64,000 nucleotides of DNA, taken from the NCBI GenBank assembly GCA_003278165.1, contig QCGU01000001.1, positions 16,645 through 80,644 of the forward strand, in the 5' to 3' direction. A model generated the notes under the pieces. It was not told where the DNA came from, made no database searches, and saw nothing but the letters and a program-made list of their open reading frames with translations. Position numbers and translations under genes: made by a program. This document shows, piece after piece, positions 45,404 through 54,030 of this stretch. Origin of the DNA: Pelagibacteraceae bacterium AG-390-A02 (GTDB taxonomy: Bacteria; Pseudomonadota; Alphaproteobacteria; Pelagibacterales; Pelagibacteraceae). How positions within the stretch are numbered: position 1 is the first letter of the stretch; each line of letters begins with the position of its first letter.

Positions 45404-46859
45404 ATGAGTGTTCAAATAAGTTATAATAAAAAATGGTCTTCAAAAAATTCAGTAAACAAAGTCTTATTTATAGACGAGAAATATAAAATTTCTGGTTTAA
45501 AAAAACATTTATTTGCTGCTGAATTTAAATGTATTTCTGATTTGTTAAAATCAAAAGACGTTAAGCAAAAAATATTGTCTTTTGAAATAAGCTCCAAAGT
45601 AAAAGTAACTTTAGTGTCTGTAAAAAAAGATATAAAAAGTTCAGATTTAGAAAATTTAGGAGCAAAATTTTATGATATTTTTAAATCATCTAAAATAAAA
45701 AATTTTAATTTAAACTCTGATACTGCTCCAAAAAATAAAAATGATGTTGTTGGTTACTTTTTACATGGAATAAAATTAAAATCTTACAAATTTGATAAGT
45801 ATAAAACAAAAAAATTAAACGAGAATTTATCAATTATAGTAACTGGTAAGAATAAACCTTCTATAAAAAATCAGATAAAATTTAAAGCGATTGAAGATGG
45901 AATTTTTTATGCAAGAGATTTGGTTTCAGAACCAGGAAATGTTTTGCATCCAGATGAATATGCAAAAAGAATAAATTCACTAAGAAATGATGGACTTAGA
46001 ATAAATATATACGATGAAAAAAAATTAAAAAAATTAGGAATGAATACATTGCTTGGTGTTGGCCAAGGGAGTGTAAGAGGTTCTTATCTAGTGACAATGG
46101 AATGGAAAGGATTAAAAGATAATTCTAAACCTTTAGCATTTGTCGGTAAGGGAGTTTGTTTTGATACTGGTGGTATTTCATTAAAACCAGCTAAATTTAT
46201 GGAAGATATGACTTATGATATGGCTGGCTCAGCAGTCGTTGTTGGATTAATGAAAAGTTTAGCTCTTAGAAAAGCAAAGGTTAATGCTGTAGGTGTTGTT
46301 GGATTGGTAGAGAATATGCCAGGTGGTAATGCTCAAAGACCAGGAGACATTGTCAAATCTTACAGTGGAAAAACTGTTGAGATATTAAACACTGATGCAG
46401 AAGGAAGATTAGTACTTGCAGATGCACTTACTTATACAGAAGAAAAATTTAAACCTAAATTTATAGTTGATTTAGCAACACTTACTGGAGCAATTATTGT
46501 ATCTTTGGGATCTGAGTACGCAGGTTTGTTTTCAAATGATGACAATTTATCAAATCAATTAATTAAAGCAGGTGAGGAAGTTGAGGAAAAGGTTTGGAGA
46601 ATGCCTCTAAATAAAAAATTTTGATAAACTAATTGACTCAAAAAATGCAGATATGCAAAATATAAATTATGTTGGCGGTGCGGGCTCAACAACTGCTGCT
46701 CAATTTTTACAAAGATTTATTTTAAACAAAACACCATGGGCACATTTAGATATTGCTGGCATGGCTTTTTCTAAATATGGAGGAGCATTAAATTCAGGTG
46801 GAGCTACTGGTTATGGAGTAAGATTATTAAATAAACTAATAGAGGACAAATATGAGTAA
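45404..46859 (+). CDS. pepA: Leucyl aminopeptidase PepA, interrupted by a one-base frameshift
   Basis: An M17 family aminopeptidase read in two frames. Codons 1-406 (45404-46621) carry the metal/catalytic blocks [22 protein letters not shown] and [12 protein letters not shown]. The frame stops at UGA (46622-46624) in the run A6T4-GA. Skipping one T restores the frame: F-D-K-L-I-D-S and then [23 protein letters not shown], to the stop at 46859, a normal total of about 484 residues. The site UUU-UGA resembles the prfB shift site, but no Shine-Dalgarno-like booster lies at the usual spacing. Sequencing error, fresh mutation or recoding are all possible. Confidence 0.85.
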
Positions 46860-47262
46860 TATTGAACAAACTTTATCAATTATAAAACCTGATGCAGTTG
46901 AGAGAAATCTTGAGAATGAAATAAAAGAAATGTTTAAAAATAATGGTTTTTCAATTTTAAAAGAGAAAAAAATTCAAATTGAAAAATCTGAGGCAGAAAA
47001 TTTTTATAAAGTTCATGAAACAAAACCATTTTATAATGATTTGTGTGAATACTTGTCCTCAGGTCCGATAGTGGTAATGGTGCTTGAAAAAGAAAATGCA
47101 GTTCTTGGTAACAGAGAATTGATGGGAGCTACAAATCCTAAAGATGCTGCAGATGGTACGATCCGAAAGAAATATGGGATTTCTATTGATAAAAACTCAG
47201 TTCACGGCTCTGACAGTGTTGAGAATGCAAAAATTGAAATTGAGTTCTTTTTTAAGGATTAA
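46852..47262 (+). CDS. ndk: Nucleoside diphosphate kinase
   Basis: 136 residues. [14 protein letters not shown] at the N-terminus, [14 protein letters not shown] in the middle, and the phosphorylated histidine H118 in NSVHGSDS are standard Ndk. It balances nucleoside triphosphate pools. Its ATG overlaps the end of pepA by 8 bases, and its end overlaps purN by 11 bases tail to tail. In many alphaproteobacteria holC lies between pepA and ndk, but not here. Confidence 0.96.
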   Translation: MSNIEQTLSIIKPDAVERNLENEIKEMFKNNGFSILKEKKIQIEKSEAENFYKVHETKPFYNDLCEYLSSGPIVVMVLEKENAVLGNRELMGATNPKDAADGTIRKKYGISIDKNSVHGSDSVENAKIEIEFFFKD

Positions 47263-47833
47263 AGATTTTCAAAATAGCTTCTGGATATAATTTATGCTCT
47301 TGTGCTAAAATTTTTTTAGCAAGACTACCTGGTGTATCTTTTTTTAAAATTTTAACTTTTTTTTGAAGGATTATTTTTCCTGAATCCAATTTTGAATTCA
47401 CAAAATGCACAGTACATCCTGAATATCTATCTTTATTTTTTATCGCTCTTTGATGAGTATTTAAACCTTTATATTTTGGTAATAGAGAAGGGTGTATATT
47501 TAAAATTTTTCCTTTAAAATTTTTAATAAAATTTTTTGAAATTATTTTCATAAATCCAGCTAAGCAAATTAATTCAATTTTATTTTTTTTTAGTTCGTTA
47601 AGTATTTTTTTTTCAGCAACATCTTTATTTATGAATTGAATTATTTTTTTTTGAATTTTAAAAATGACTCCATATTTCAAACCTTTAGCTAGTTTGTTGT
47701 TAGTAATAATTAGGTTAATAGAAATAGGTGATTTCTGTAACTTAGAAAACTTAATCAGTGATTTTAAATTACTACCTTTTCCTGATATAAATACTGCGGT
47801 TTTAATTTTATTTGTTCCAGTTGAAAGAACCAT
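47252..47833 (-). CDS. purN: Phosphoribosylglycinamide formyltransferase PurN
   Basis: 193 residues. The N-terminal VFISGKGSNLKSLI, the AGFMKIIS and NIHPSLLPKYKGLNTHQRAI catalytic segment, and the later VHFVNSKLDSGKIILQ are PurN blocks. It adds a formyl group from 10-formyl-tetrahydrofolate to GAR. It overlaps purM by 26 bases, the usual purM-purN order. Confidence 0.93.
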   Translation of the reverse strand: MVLSTGTNKIKTAVFISGKGSNLKSLIKFSKLQKSPISINLIITNNKLAKGLKYGVIFKIQKKIIQFINKDVAEKKILNELKKNKIELICLAGFMKIISKNFIKNFKGKILNIHPSLLPKYKGLNTHQRAIKNKDRYSGCTVHFVNSKLDSGKIILQKKVKILKKDTPGSLAKKILAQEHKLYPEAILKIFNP

Positions 47834-48839
47834 TTAATTTTACTTTATTTTTACCTTTAATAATTTTTCCAATTACATATGGTTTATATGCTTTAGGAAA
47901 ATAATTTTGAATTTTACTCAAGTTTTTTTTGTTTATTATTAAACAAAAACCTACTCCACAGTTGAAAGTTTTTAACATTTCATTTTCAGATATTCCATTT
48001 TTTTTAAGCCAGTTAAATATTTTTAAAGTTTTAATTTTATTTAAATCAATATCAGCAACTAAATTATCAGGTACAACTCTTTTAATATTATCTGCAAGTC
48101 CTCCTCCTGTGATATTAGCGCAACCATTAATAAGATTTTTTGAAATTAAATTAATTACTTCTTTCACGTATATTTTTGTTGGTCTTAAAAGTTCTGATTT
48201 TAAAAATTTACTTTTATTAATTTTAATTCTTTTTTTATTTATTAGGTATCTAACCAGAGAGAACCCATTTGAGTGCAAACCACTTGATGGAATTGCTAAT
48301 ATTAAATTATCATTTTTTATTTTATTTTTATTTAAAATTTTATTTTTACTAACAACTCCAATGGCAAATCCTGCTATATCGAATTTTCCTTTAGAATAAG
48401 TTCCAGGCATTTCTGCAGTTTCACCACCCACAAGATCACAACCAGAGAGCTTACATCCTCTAACAATTCCTTTGATGATTGGTTTTAGCTTAGATAAGTC
48501 AATCTTGTTTATTGAAATATAATCTAAAAAAAGTAGAGGTTTTGCACCTTGAACAATTAAATCATTTACACTCATCGCAACAAGATCAATTCCAATGGTA
48601 TCAAATTTATTCAAAGAATTAGCAATTTCAATTTTAGTACCAACACCATCTGTACAAGCAACTATTTGAGGTTGTTTAATATTGTTTGGTATTTTTGAAA
48701 TAGATCCAAAACCACCAATATTAGAAAACTTTTTTTTGCCCTTTTTCTTTGATGATACTGATGATATGAAATTTACAAATCTATCAGCTGCTTTTATGTT
48801 AACACCACTTTTTTTATAGGTAAATTTTTTATTATTCAT
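47808..48839 (-). CDS. purM: Phosphoribosylformylglycinamidine cyclo-ligase PurM
   Basis: 343 residues. VACTDGVGTKIEIA near residue 60, IDLVAMSVNDLIVQGAKPLLFLDYIS, and GGETAEMPGTYS are the ATP/substrate-binding blocks of PurM. It closes the imidazole ring to make AIR. Its start faces the divergent DUF2066-like gene across only 11 bases, so the two promoters must lie inside opposing coding sequence. Confidence 0.95.
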   Translation of the reverse strand: MNNKKFTYKKSGVNIKAADRFVNFISSVSSKKKGKKKFSNIGGFGSISKIPNNIKQPQIVACTDGVGTKIEIANSLNKFDTIGIDLVAMSVNDLIVQGAKPLLFLDYISINKIDLSKLKPIIKGIVRGCKLSGCDLVGGETAEMPGTYSKGKFDIAGFAIGVVSKNKILNKNKIKNDNLILAIPSSGLHSNGFSLVRYLINKKRIKINKSKFLKSELLRPTKIYVKEVINLISKNLINGCANITGGGLADNIKRVVPDNLVADIDLNKIKTLKIFNWLKKNGISENEMLKTFNCGVGFCLIINKKNLSKIQNYFPKAYKPYVIGKIIKGKNKVKLNGSFNWNK

Positions 48840-48850
48840 TACAATATTTT

Positions 48851-49930
48851 ATGAGGTGTTTTTCAAAATTTGTTAAACTAAAGAGTTTATATAATTTTTT
48901 TCTATTTCTTGCTTTATTAAATATTTTTTTTTCCACAGAAAATAGTGTCGCGAAAACATTTTTAATAAAAGGAATCAAAGTTTCATCACCATTTAATGCC
49001 TCTTTTGAGAAAAATAAGATCATAAATGACGGTTTTGTTAAAGCATATGAAGAACTAATTTTAACTATTGCTCAAAGTAAGGATCAAGCAAAACTTAAAA
49101 AAACTTCAATTAAAGAAGTCAAAAGTTTAGTTGAAACATTTTCAATTATTGAGGAAAATTTTATTGATGAAAATTATAATCTTACTTTAGATGTACAATT
49201 TAATAAAAGAAATTTTTTTGAATTATTAGAAAAAAAAAATATATTTCCTTCGTCAATTATTAAAAAAGATTTAATTTTTTTTCCAATAGAAGTAGATGAA
49301 AGAAAAAACGAAATATTTCTTTTTTCAGAAAGTAAATTATTTAAAAATTGGAATTTAACAAAGCACAAATATCATCAATTAAATTATATTTTACCAAACG
49401 AAGATATCAGTGACTACAATTTAATTAAAAAAAATATTAATAATTTAGAAGATTTTGATTTTAGGGAAATTTCAAAAAAATATAATTATGAAGATTTTAT
49501 TATAATGATTATATTTAAAAATAAACAAGAGATTCGAGTTCTTAATAAAATAGTATTTAATAAAAATAAAAATTTAAAAAATTTTAAATTTAAAAATATC
49601 AATTTTGGAAATTCAAAAGATATAAATAAATTTATAGAAAAACAAAAAATAGTTTTCGAGGATTATTGGAAATTAAAAAATATAATTAATACTTCAATTA
49701 GATTAAATTTGACCATTTCAGTTGATAATAGAAATATAATTAAAATTGATCAGTTTGAAGAAACACTTTCAAACATAGAATTAATTAACAATTTCAATAT
49801 ATTTAAATTTGATAATAAAAAAAACATTTATAAAATAATCTTTAATGGAACACGAGATCAATTTTTAGAAATAATGAAGGATTATAATTACTTTTTTGAA
49901 ATTAAAAATAAAATTTGGGTGTTAAAATGA
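48851..49930 (+). CDS. Exported protein, DUF2066-like
   Basis: 359 residues with an N-terminal hydrophobic signal-like segment (NFFLFLALLNIFFST) and no further clear membrane helix. The early region with DGFVKAYEELILTIAQSKDQ resembles DUF2066 proteins, which commonly lie just before an Hda-like gene, as here. The rest is extremely Lys/Asn/Ile-rich and divergent. Its TGA overlaps the next ATG (ATGA). Function unknown; assignment leans on context. Confidence 0.6.
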   Translation: MRCFSKFVKLKSLYNFFLFLALLNIFFSTENSVAKTFLIKGIKVSSPFNASFEKNKIINDGFVKAYEELILTIAQSKDQAKLKKTSIKEVKSLVETFSIIEENFIDENYNLTLDVQFNKRNFFELLEKKNIFPSSIIKKDLIFFPIEVDERKNEIFLFSESKLFKNWNLTKHKYHQLNYILPNEDISDYNLIKKNINNLEDFDFREISKKYNYEDFIIMIIFKNKQEIRVLNKIVFNKNKNLKNFKFKNINFGNSKDINKFIEKQKIVFEDYWKLKNIINTSIRLNLTISVDNRNIIKIDQFEETLSNIELINNFNIFKFDNKKNIYKIIFNGTRDQFLEIMKDYNYFFEIKNKIWVLK

Positions 49931-50589
49931 AATCTTTAAATCAAGAAATCTTAAAATTTGACTATGATCAAAATTTTAAAGATCAGGATTTTTATGTTTC
50001 TAAATCTAATGAATTTTCATTTCTATTATTAAATAGTTGGCCTAAGTGGGAAAAAAATTTTATAAATTTAATTGGTGAAAAATTTTCAGGCAAATCTCAT
50101 TTAATTAATATTTTTTTACATAAATTTAGTGGAATTAAAATAAATGCTGCTGATATCAGCAATGAATACCTAAAAAAAATTAAAATTTATGAAAATATAA
50201 TTATTGAGGACTTGAATAAAAATATCGACGAAAAATTGTTATTCACTTTTTTGAATAATATAGAGCAGGACAACAAATATTTAATTATTACTACAACAAA
50301 ACCCATTGTTGATTTCTCTTTCGAATTAAATGATTTAAATTCTCGTGCTAAAAATTTTATTTTATCAAAGATCGATAAACCAGAAGATGATTTATTGTAT
50401 GCCTTAATATTAAAAAATCTTTCTGATCGTCAGATATCAATTGATAAAAAATTGATAGATTTCATCATAAAAAGAATTGATAGATCTTATGGCAAAATAT
50501 CTGAATTCATATATAAGATCGACGAAATTAGTTTAAAAAGAAAAAAGCCAATCGATTTTAAAATTATTAAAGAGGTTTTAGGAGATTAA
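49927..50589 (+). CDS. hda: DnaA-related Hda-like regulatory ATPase
   Basis: 220 residues from the ATG at 49927. It has the chromosomal DnaA AAA+ core only: LLLNSWPKWEKNFINLIGEKFSGKSHL includes the P-loop (GEKFSGKS), IIIEDLNK is Walker B-like, and the lid helices follow with DLNSRAKNF. The DNA-binding domain IV of DnaA is absent, as in Hda. Hda stimulates ATP hydrolysis by DnaA to limit initiation. It leads into aspS without a gap. Confidence 0.8.
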   Translation: MKSLNQEILKFDYDQNFKDQDFYVSKSNEFSFLLLNSWPKWEKNFINLIGEKFSGKSHLINIFLHKFSGIKINAADISNEYLKKIKIYENIIIEDLNKNIDEKLLFTFLNNIEQDNKYLIITTTKPIVDFSFELNDLNSRAKNFILSKIDKPEDDLLYALILKNLSDRQISIDKKLIDFIIKRIDRSYGKISEFIYKIDEISLKRKKPIDFKIIKEVLGD

Positions 50590-52374
50590 TTGAGCAAATA
50601 TAGAACACATACTTGTAACGAATTAAGAAAAGAAGACATAAATAAAAATGTATTTCTTTCAGGCTGGATAAATAAAAAAAGAGATCATGGTAATTTATTG
50701 TTTATAGATTTAAGAGATAATTATGGAGTAACTCAATGTATCATCGACAAAGATAACAAAAATTTTATTAATTTAGAAAAAACTCAATTAGAAACCGTAG
50801 TTAAAATTGAAGGTAAGGTTGTAGCTCGATCTGAAGATACAATTAACAAAGAAATAGGTACAGGAGAAATTGAAGTAAAAATTGATAGTTACGAAGTACT
50901 AGGATCTTGCAAAGAATTGCCAATGCCAGTTTTTAGTGATCAAGAATATGCAGAAGAAATAAGATTAAAGTACAGATTTTTAGATTTAAGAAGAAAAAAA
51001 ATACATGAAAATATAATCTTAAGATCAAAAGTTATTTCACACATTAGAAATGAAATGACTAAATTAGGTTTTTTAGAATTCCAAACTCCAATACTAACAT
51101 CCTCTAGCCCTGAAGGTGCTAGAGATTTTCTAGTTCCAAGCAGATTAAATCCAGGAAAGTTTTATGCATTACCTCAAGCACCACAACAATTTAAACAATT
51201 AATTATGGTATCAGGTTTTGATAAGTATTTTCAAATTGCACCTTGCTTTAGGGATGAGGATGCAAGATCAGACAGAAGTCCAGGTGAATTTTATCAATTA
51301 GATTTAGAAATGTCTTTTGTAGAGCAAGAAGATGTTTTTAATGTTGTTGAAAAATTAATGGTTAATACCTTTAAAACATTTTCTAATAAAAAATTATTGC
51401 AAGAAAAATTTCCAAGAATTTCTTACAAAGATGCAATGCTAAAGTATGGAACTGATAAACCTGATTTAAGAAATCCACTTGTAATAAAAGATATCACTGA
51501 AATATTTACTAGAGATGATGTATCTTTTGAAATATTTAAAAAGTTAGTAAACTCTGGTTCAAGAGTAAGATGTATTATAACAAAAAATACCAAGGATAAA
51601 CCAAGAAGTTTTTTTGACAATATTGATAAATGGGCTAAAGCACAAGGTGCCTCTGGTTTAGCTTATTTTACATTTGAAAAGGATACTGAGTTGGCTGGGA
51701 AAGGACCGATAGGAAAATTTTTCTCTAAAGAAGCATTATCAGAAATAATGAATTTAACTAATGCAGAAGTAGGAGATAGTATTTTCCTAGCTTGTGGCAA
51801 ACAAAATGAATTAGAAAAAATAACCTCTCAGGCAAGAAATAAAATTGCAGAAGATTTAGATTTAATAGATGAAGATGTTTTTGCGTTTTGTTGGATTGTT
51901 GATTATCCGATGTTTGAAAGAGATGAAGTTACCAATAGAATTGAATTTAGTCATAATCCATTTTCTATGCCGCAAGGTGATTTGACAGAAAAAGAACTTG
52001 AAAATCCTTTAGAACTATTAGCTTATCAATACGATATTGTTTGCAATGGTATTGAATTATCCTCTGGCGCTATAAGAAATCATAAACCAGAACTCATGTA
52101 TAAGTTATTTTCTATTGCTGGATATGACAAGAAGCAAGTAGATGAAAAATTTAGTGGTATGATAAATGCATTAAGTTACGGTGCCCCACCTCATGGCGGT
52201 ATTGCTCCAGGAATAGATAGAATTGTTATGCTGTTAGCTAACGAAAAGAATATTAGAGAAGTAACAATGTTTCCAATGAACCAAAATGCTCAGGATTTGA
52301 TGATGAATGCTCCATCAGAAGTTAATCCCGAGCAGTTAAAAGAATTAAACTTATCTTTTAAAAATAAAAAATAG
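50590..52374 (+). CDS. aspS: Aspartyl-tRNA synthetase
   Basis: 594 residues, bacterial type with the GAD insertion domain. The N-terminal anticodon-binding OB fold starts YRTHTCNEL and has GWINKKRDHGNLLFIDLRD. Class II motif 2 is around FRDEDARSDRSPGEFYQLD, and motif 3 near GAPPHGGIAPGIDR. The start is TTG directly after the hda stop, with GGAG a few bases before it. Charges tRNA-Asp (and possibly tRNA-Asn in this type). It ends 2 bases before a convergent gene. Confidence 0.95.
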   Translation: MSKYRTHTCNELRKEDINKNVFLSGWINKKRDHGNLLFIDLRDNYGVTQCIIDKDNKNFINLEKTQLETVVKIEGKVVARSEDTINKEIGTGEIEVKIDSYEVLGSCKELPMPVFSDQEYAEEIRLKYRFLDLRRKKIHENIILRSKVISHIRNEMTKLGFLEFQTPILTSSSPEGARDFLVPSRLNPGKFYALPQAPQQFKQLIMVSGFDKYFQIAPCFRDEDARSDRSPGEFYQLDLEMSFVEQEDVFNVVEKLMVNTFKTFSNKKLLQEKFPRISYKDAMLKYGTDKPDLRNPLVIKDITEIFTRDDVSFEIFKKLVNSGSRVRCIITKNTKDKPRSFFDNIDKWAKAQGASGLAYFTFEKDTELAGKGPIGKFFSKEALSEIMNLTNAEVGDSIFLACGKQNELEKITSQARNKIAEDLDLIDEDVFAFCWIVDYPMFERDEVTNRIEFSHNPFSMPQGDLTEKELENPLELLAYQYDIVCNGIELSSGAIRNHKPELMYKLFSIAGYDKKQVDEKFSGMINALSYGAPPHGGIAPGIDRIVMLLANEKNIREVTMFPMNQNAQDLMMNAPSEVNPEQLKELNLSFKNKK

Positions 52375-52376
52375 AA

Positions 52377-53192
52377 TTACTTTTTACCTTTAAGACTTAT
52401 TTTTACATCAGATAAATCAACCAGATTTTTTTTATAGTTATTTCTAACAAATCCTTTGCTGGTAATATCTTTTACAATCTTTAATAGTTGATTTTGATCA
52501 TCAGTTTCTTGATCATTTGAATCATTTTCACCAATTGAAGGAGTATGTGCAAGATCTTCCCTATTTTGATAAGATATGGCTAATTCTCTAAAAATATAAT
52601 CTAAAATAGAAGTAGCACTTAATATCCTATCATTTCCAATTACTTTACCTGATGGTTCAAATTTTGTTCCCACAAAGGCACTAATAAACTCATCTAATGG
52701 AACTCCATATTGAAGACCTAAAGATATTGCTATAGCAAAGTTATTCATTAAAGCTTTAACTAACTCGCCCTCTTTACTTGTATCGATAAATATTTCTCCA
52801 ATTTTACCATCCTCATATTCACCTGTATGAAGATATACTTTATGATCTCCAATTGTAGCCTTTTGTATATAGCCCTTTCGTCTGTCAGGCATACTAAATC
52901 TTTTTCCACTTTTTTCTGAGGTTTTATTTAAGTTTTGAACAACTGTCTCTTTATTTATAGAATTTTCACTTGCACTTTTTGATACAATTTCAATTTTTTT
53001 ATTTTCAATTACTTTGTTATTATTGGGATCTAAGCTTTTAGTTTTTCTGTTATCTAATTTAACATCCAAAACTTCGAATTTACCATCGTCTCTTTTTTCT
53101 AAGTTTTTAAGCTCTGCTTCATTAATATCGTCTAAGTAATGATTCACTTTAAAGGTACAAGTGTAATAAGTTTCTACAAGATATTTTGCCAT
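52377..53192 (-). CDS. Free-standing TSCPD-domain protein, related to the C-terminus of B12-dependent ribonucleotide reductase NrdJ
   Basis: 271 residues. The segment from about 104 to 216 ([60 protein letters not shown]) is the TSCPD domain that ends class II NrdJ. No barrel, no catalytic cysteines and no cobalamin site are present, so it is not a reductase. The N-terminal 50 residues and a linker rich in Asn/Ser/Lys are not recognised. A good Shine-Dalgarno (GAGG) precedes the ATG. Possible regulator or nucleotide-binding protein; role unknown. Confidence 0.8.
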   Translation of the reverse strand: MAKYLVETYYTCTFKVNHYLDDINEAELKNLEKRDDGKFEVLDVKLDNRKTKSLDPNNNKVIENKKIEIVSKSASENSINKETVVQNLNKTSEKSGKRFSMPDRRKGYIQKATIGDHKVYLHTGEYEDGKIGEIFIDTSKEGELVKALMNNFAIAISLGLQYGVPLDEFISAFVGTKFEPSGKVIGNDRILSATSILDYIFRELAISYQNREDLAHTPSIGENDSNDQETDDQNQLLKIVKDITSKGFVRNNYKKNLVDLSDVKISLKGKK

Positions 53193-53214
53193 TTTACCTC
53201 AGTTTAAAATTAAT

Positions 53215-53244
53215 TTGAAAATAGTTTCTATTAATTTATATACT
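53215..53244 (+). promoter_or_regulatory. Candidate sigma70-type promoter for NDUFA12 and DUF2155 genes
   Basis: TTGAAA (-35, 53215-53220, five of six) and TATACT (-10, 53239-53244, five of six) are 18 bases apart on the plus strand. The start of transcription would be near 53251, with a leader of about 55 bases. It lies in a 114-base divergent spacer, one of the longest in the window. AT-rich sequence raises the chance of false matches, but both boxes are good. Confidence 0.55.
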
Positions 53245-53306
53245 TATTCAAATTTTAGTCTAATTTAATTTTTACAATTTTTAATTGAAATAAAAAATAA
53301 AATAAT

Positions 53307-53666
53307 ATGTTGACACTTTTAAAAAAAATTTTCACTTGGTGGAATCAAGATACTTTTGGCACAAGATTAAAAACAATTTTTTTTGGCAAACTTGCTGGTA
53401 CTGACGAGTTTGGAAATAAATATTATGAAGATAAAAAAGGAAAAAGATGGGTAATATATTCTGATGTTATTGATGCATCAAAAATTCCAGTTGAGTGGTA
53501 TTCATGGATGCATTTTACACCTAACAAAATAGAAAAAAAACATGAGTTAGAAAAATATGAATGGCAAAAACCTCATCAATCCAACTTAACTGGCACTGAA
53601 GAAGCATATTATCCAAATAAAAATAAAGATGGTGTTAAAAAAAAATATACTAGTTGGAAAGAATAG
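53307..53666 (+). CDS. NADH:ubiquinone oxidoreductase subunit NDUFA12 (17.2 kDa) family
   Basis: 119 residues. The conserved block GTDEFGNKYYEDKKGKRWVIY, followed by VEWYSWMHFTPNK, is the hallmark of NDUFA12/B17.2, an accessory subunit of complex I shared by alphaproteobacteria and mitochondria. It binds near the peripheral arm. The gene precedes DUF2155 and accC as in many alphaproteobacteria. The C-terminal PNKN-type region is short. Confidence 0.92.
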   Translation: MLTLLKKIFTWWNQDTFGTRLKTIFFGKLAGTDEFGNKYYEDKKGKRWVIYSDVIDASKIPVEWYSWMHFTPNKIEKKHELEKYEWQKPHQSNLTGTEEAYYPNKNKDGVKKKYTSWKE

Positions 53667-54030
53667 TTTTTTTCTTTATTTCCTAATCTTCTTTTTTCTA
53701 TTTATAACTATTTCATACTCAAAAAGTCAACTTGAGGGTTCTTTTACTGAAATTAAAATTTTAGATAAAATTAGTTCTAAAAATACTTCATTGAAACTTA
53801 AAAATGGTCAATTACTAAAATTTAAAGACTTATCAATCCAAAGTTTAAAATGTAAAAATTCCAAATTTGACGATAATCCAGAAATTACGGCTTACATACA
53901 AGTTAGAGATTTATCAAATCAAAATAATAATGAAGTTTTTGTTTTTAATGGATGGATGTTTTCTTCTAGTCCTTCAATAACTCCATTTGATCATCCAATT
54001 TATGATGTGTGGTTAGTAAAATGCTACTAA
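53629..54030 (+). CDS. DUF2155 family exported protein
   Basis: 133 residues with an N-terminal hydrophobic signal segment (FFLYFLIFFFLFITISYS). The DUF2155 core follows, including EITAYIQVRDL, VFNGWMFSSSPSITPFDHPIYDVWLVKC. The family is periplasmic, of unknown function, and normally next to NDUFA12. The ATG at 53629 gives a 38-base overlap with that gene; GTG at 53632 is the only close alternative. Its end overlaps accC by 4 bases tail to tail. Confidence 0.85.
   Translation: MVLKKNILVGKNSFFLYFLIFFFLFITISYSKSQLEGSFTEIKILDKISSKNTSLKLKNGQLLKFKDLSIQSLKCKNSKFDDNPEITAYIQVRDLSNQNNNEVFVFNGWMFSSSPSITPFDHPIYDVWLVKCY

Noticed and set aside
46653-46859. A separate 68-residue gene after pepA
   Set aside because: Its sequence is the missing C-terminal part of PepA in the shifted frame, so it is part of the same gene.
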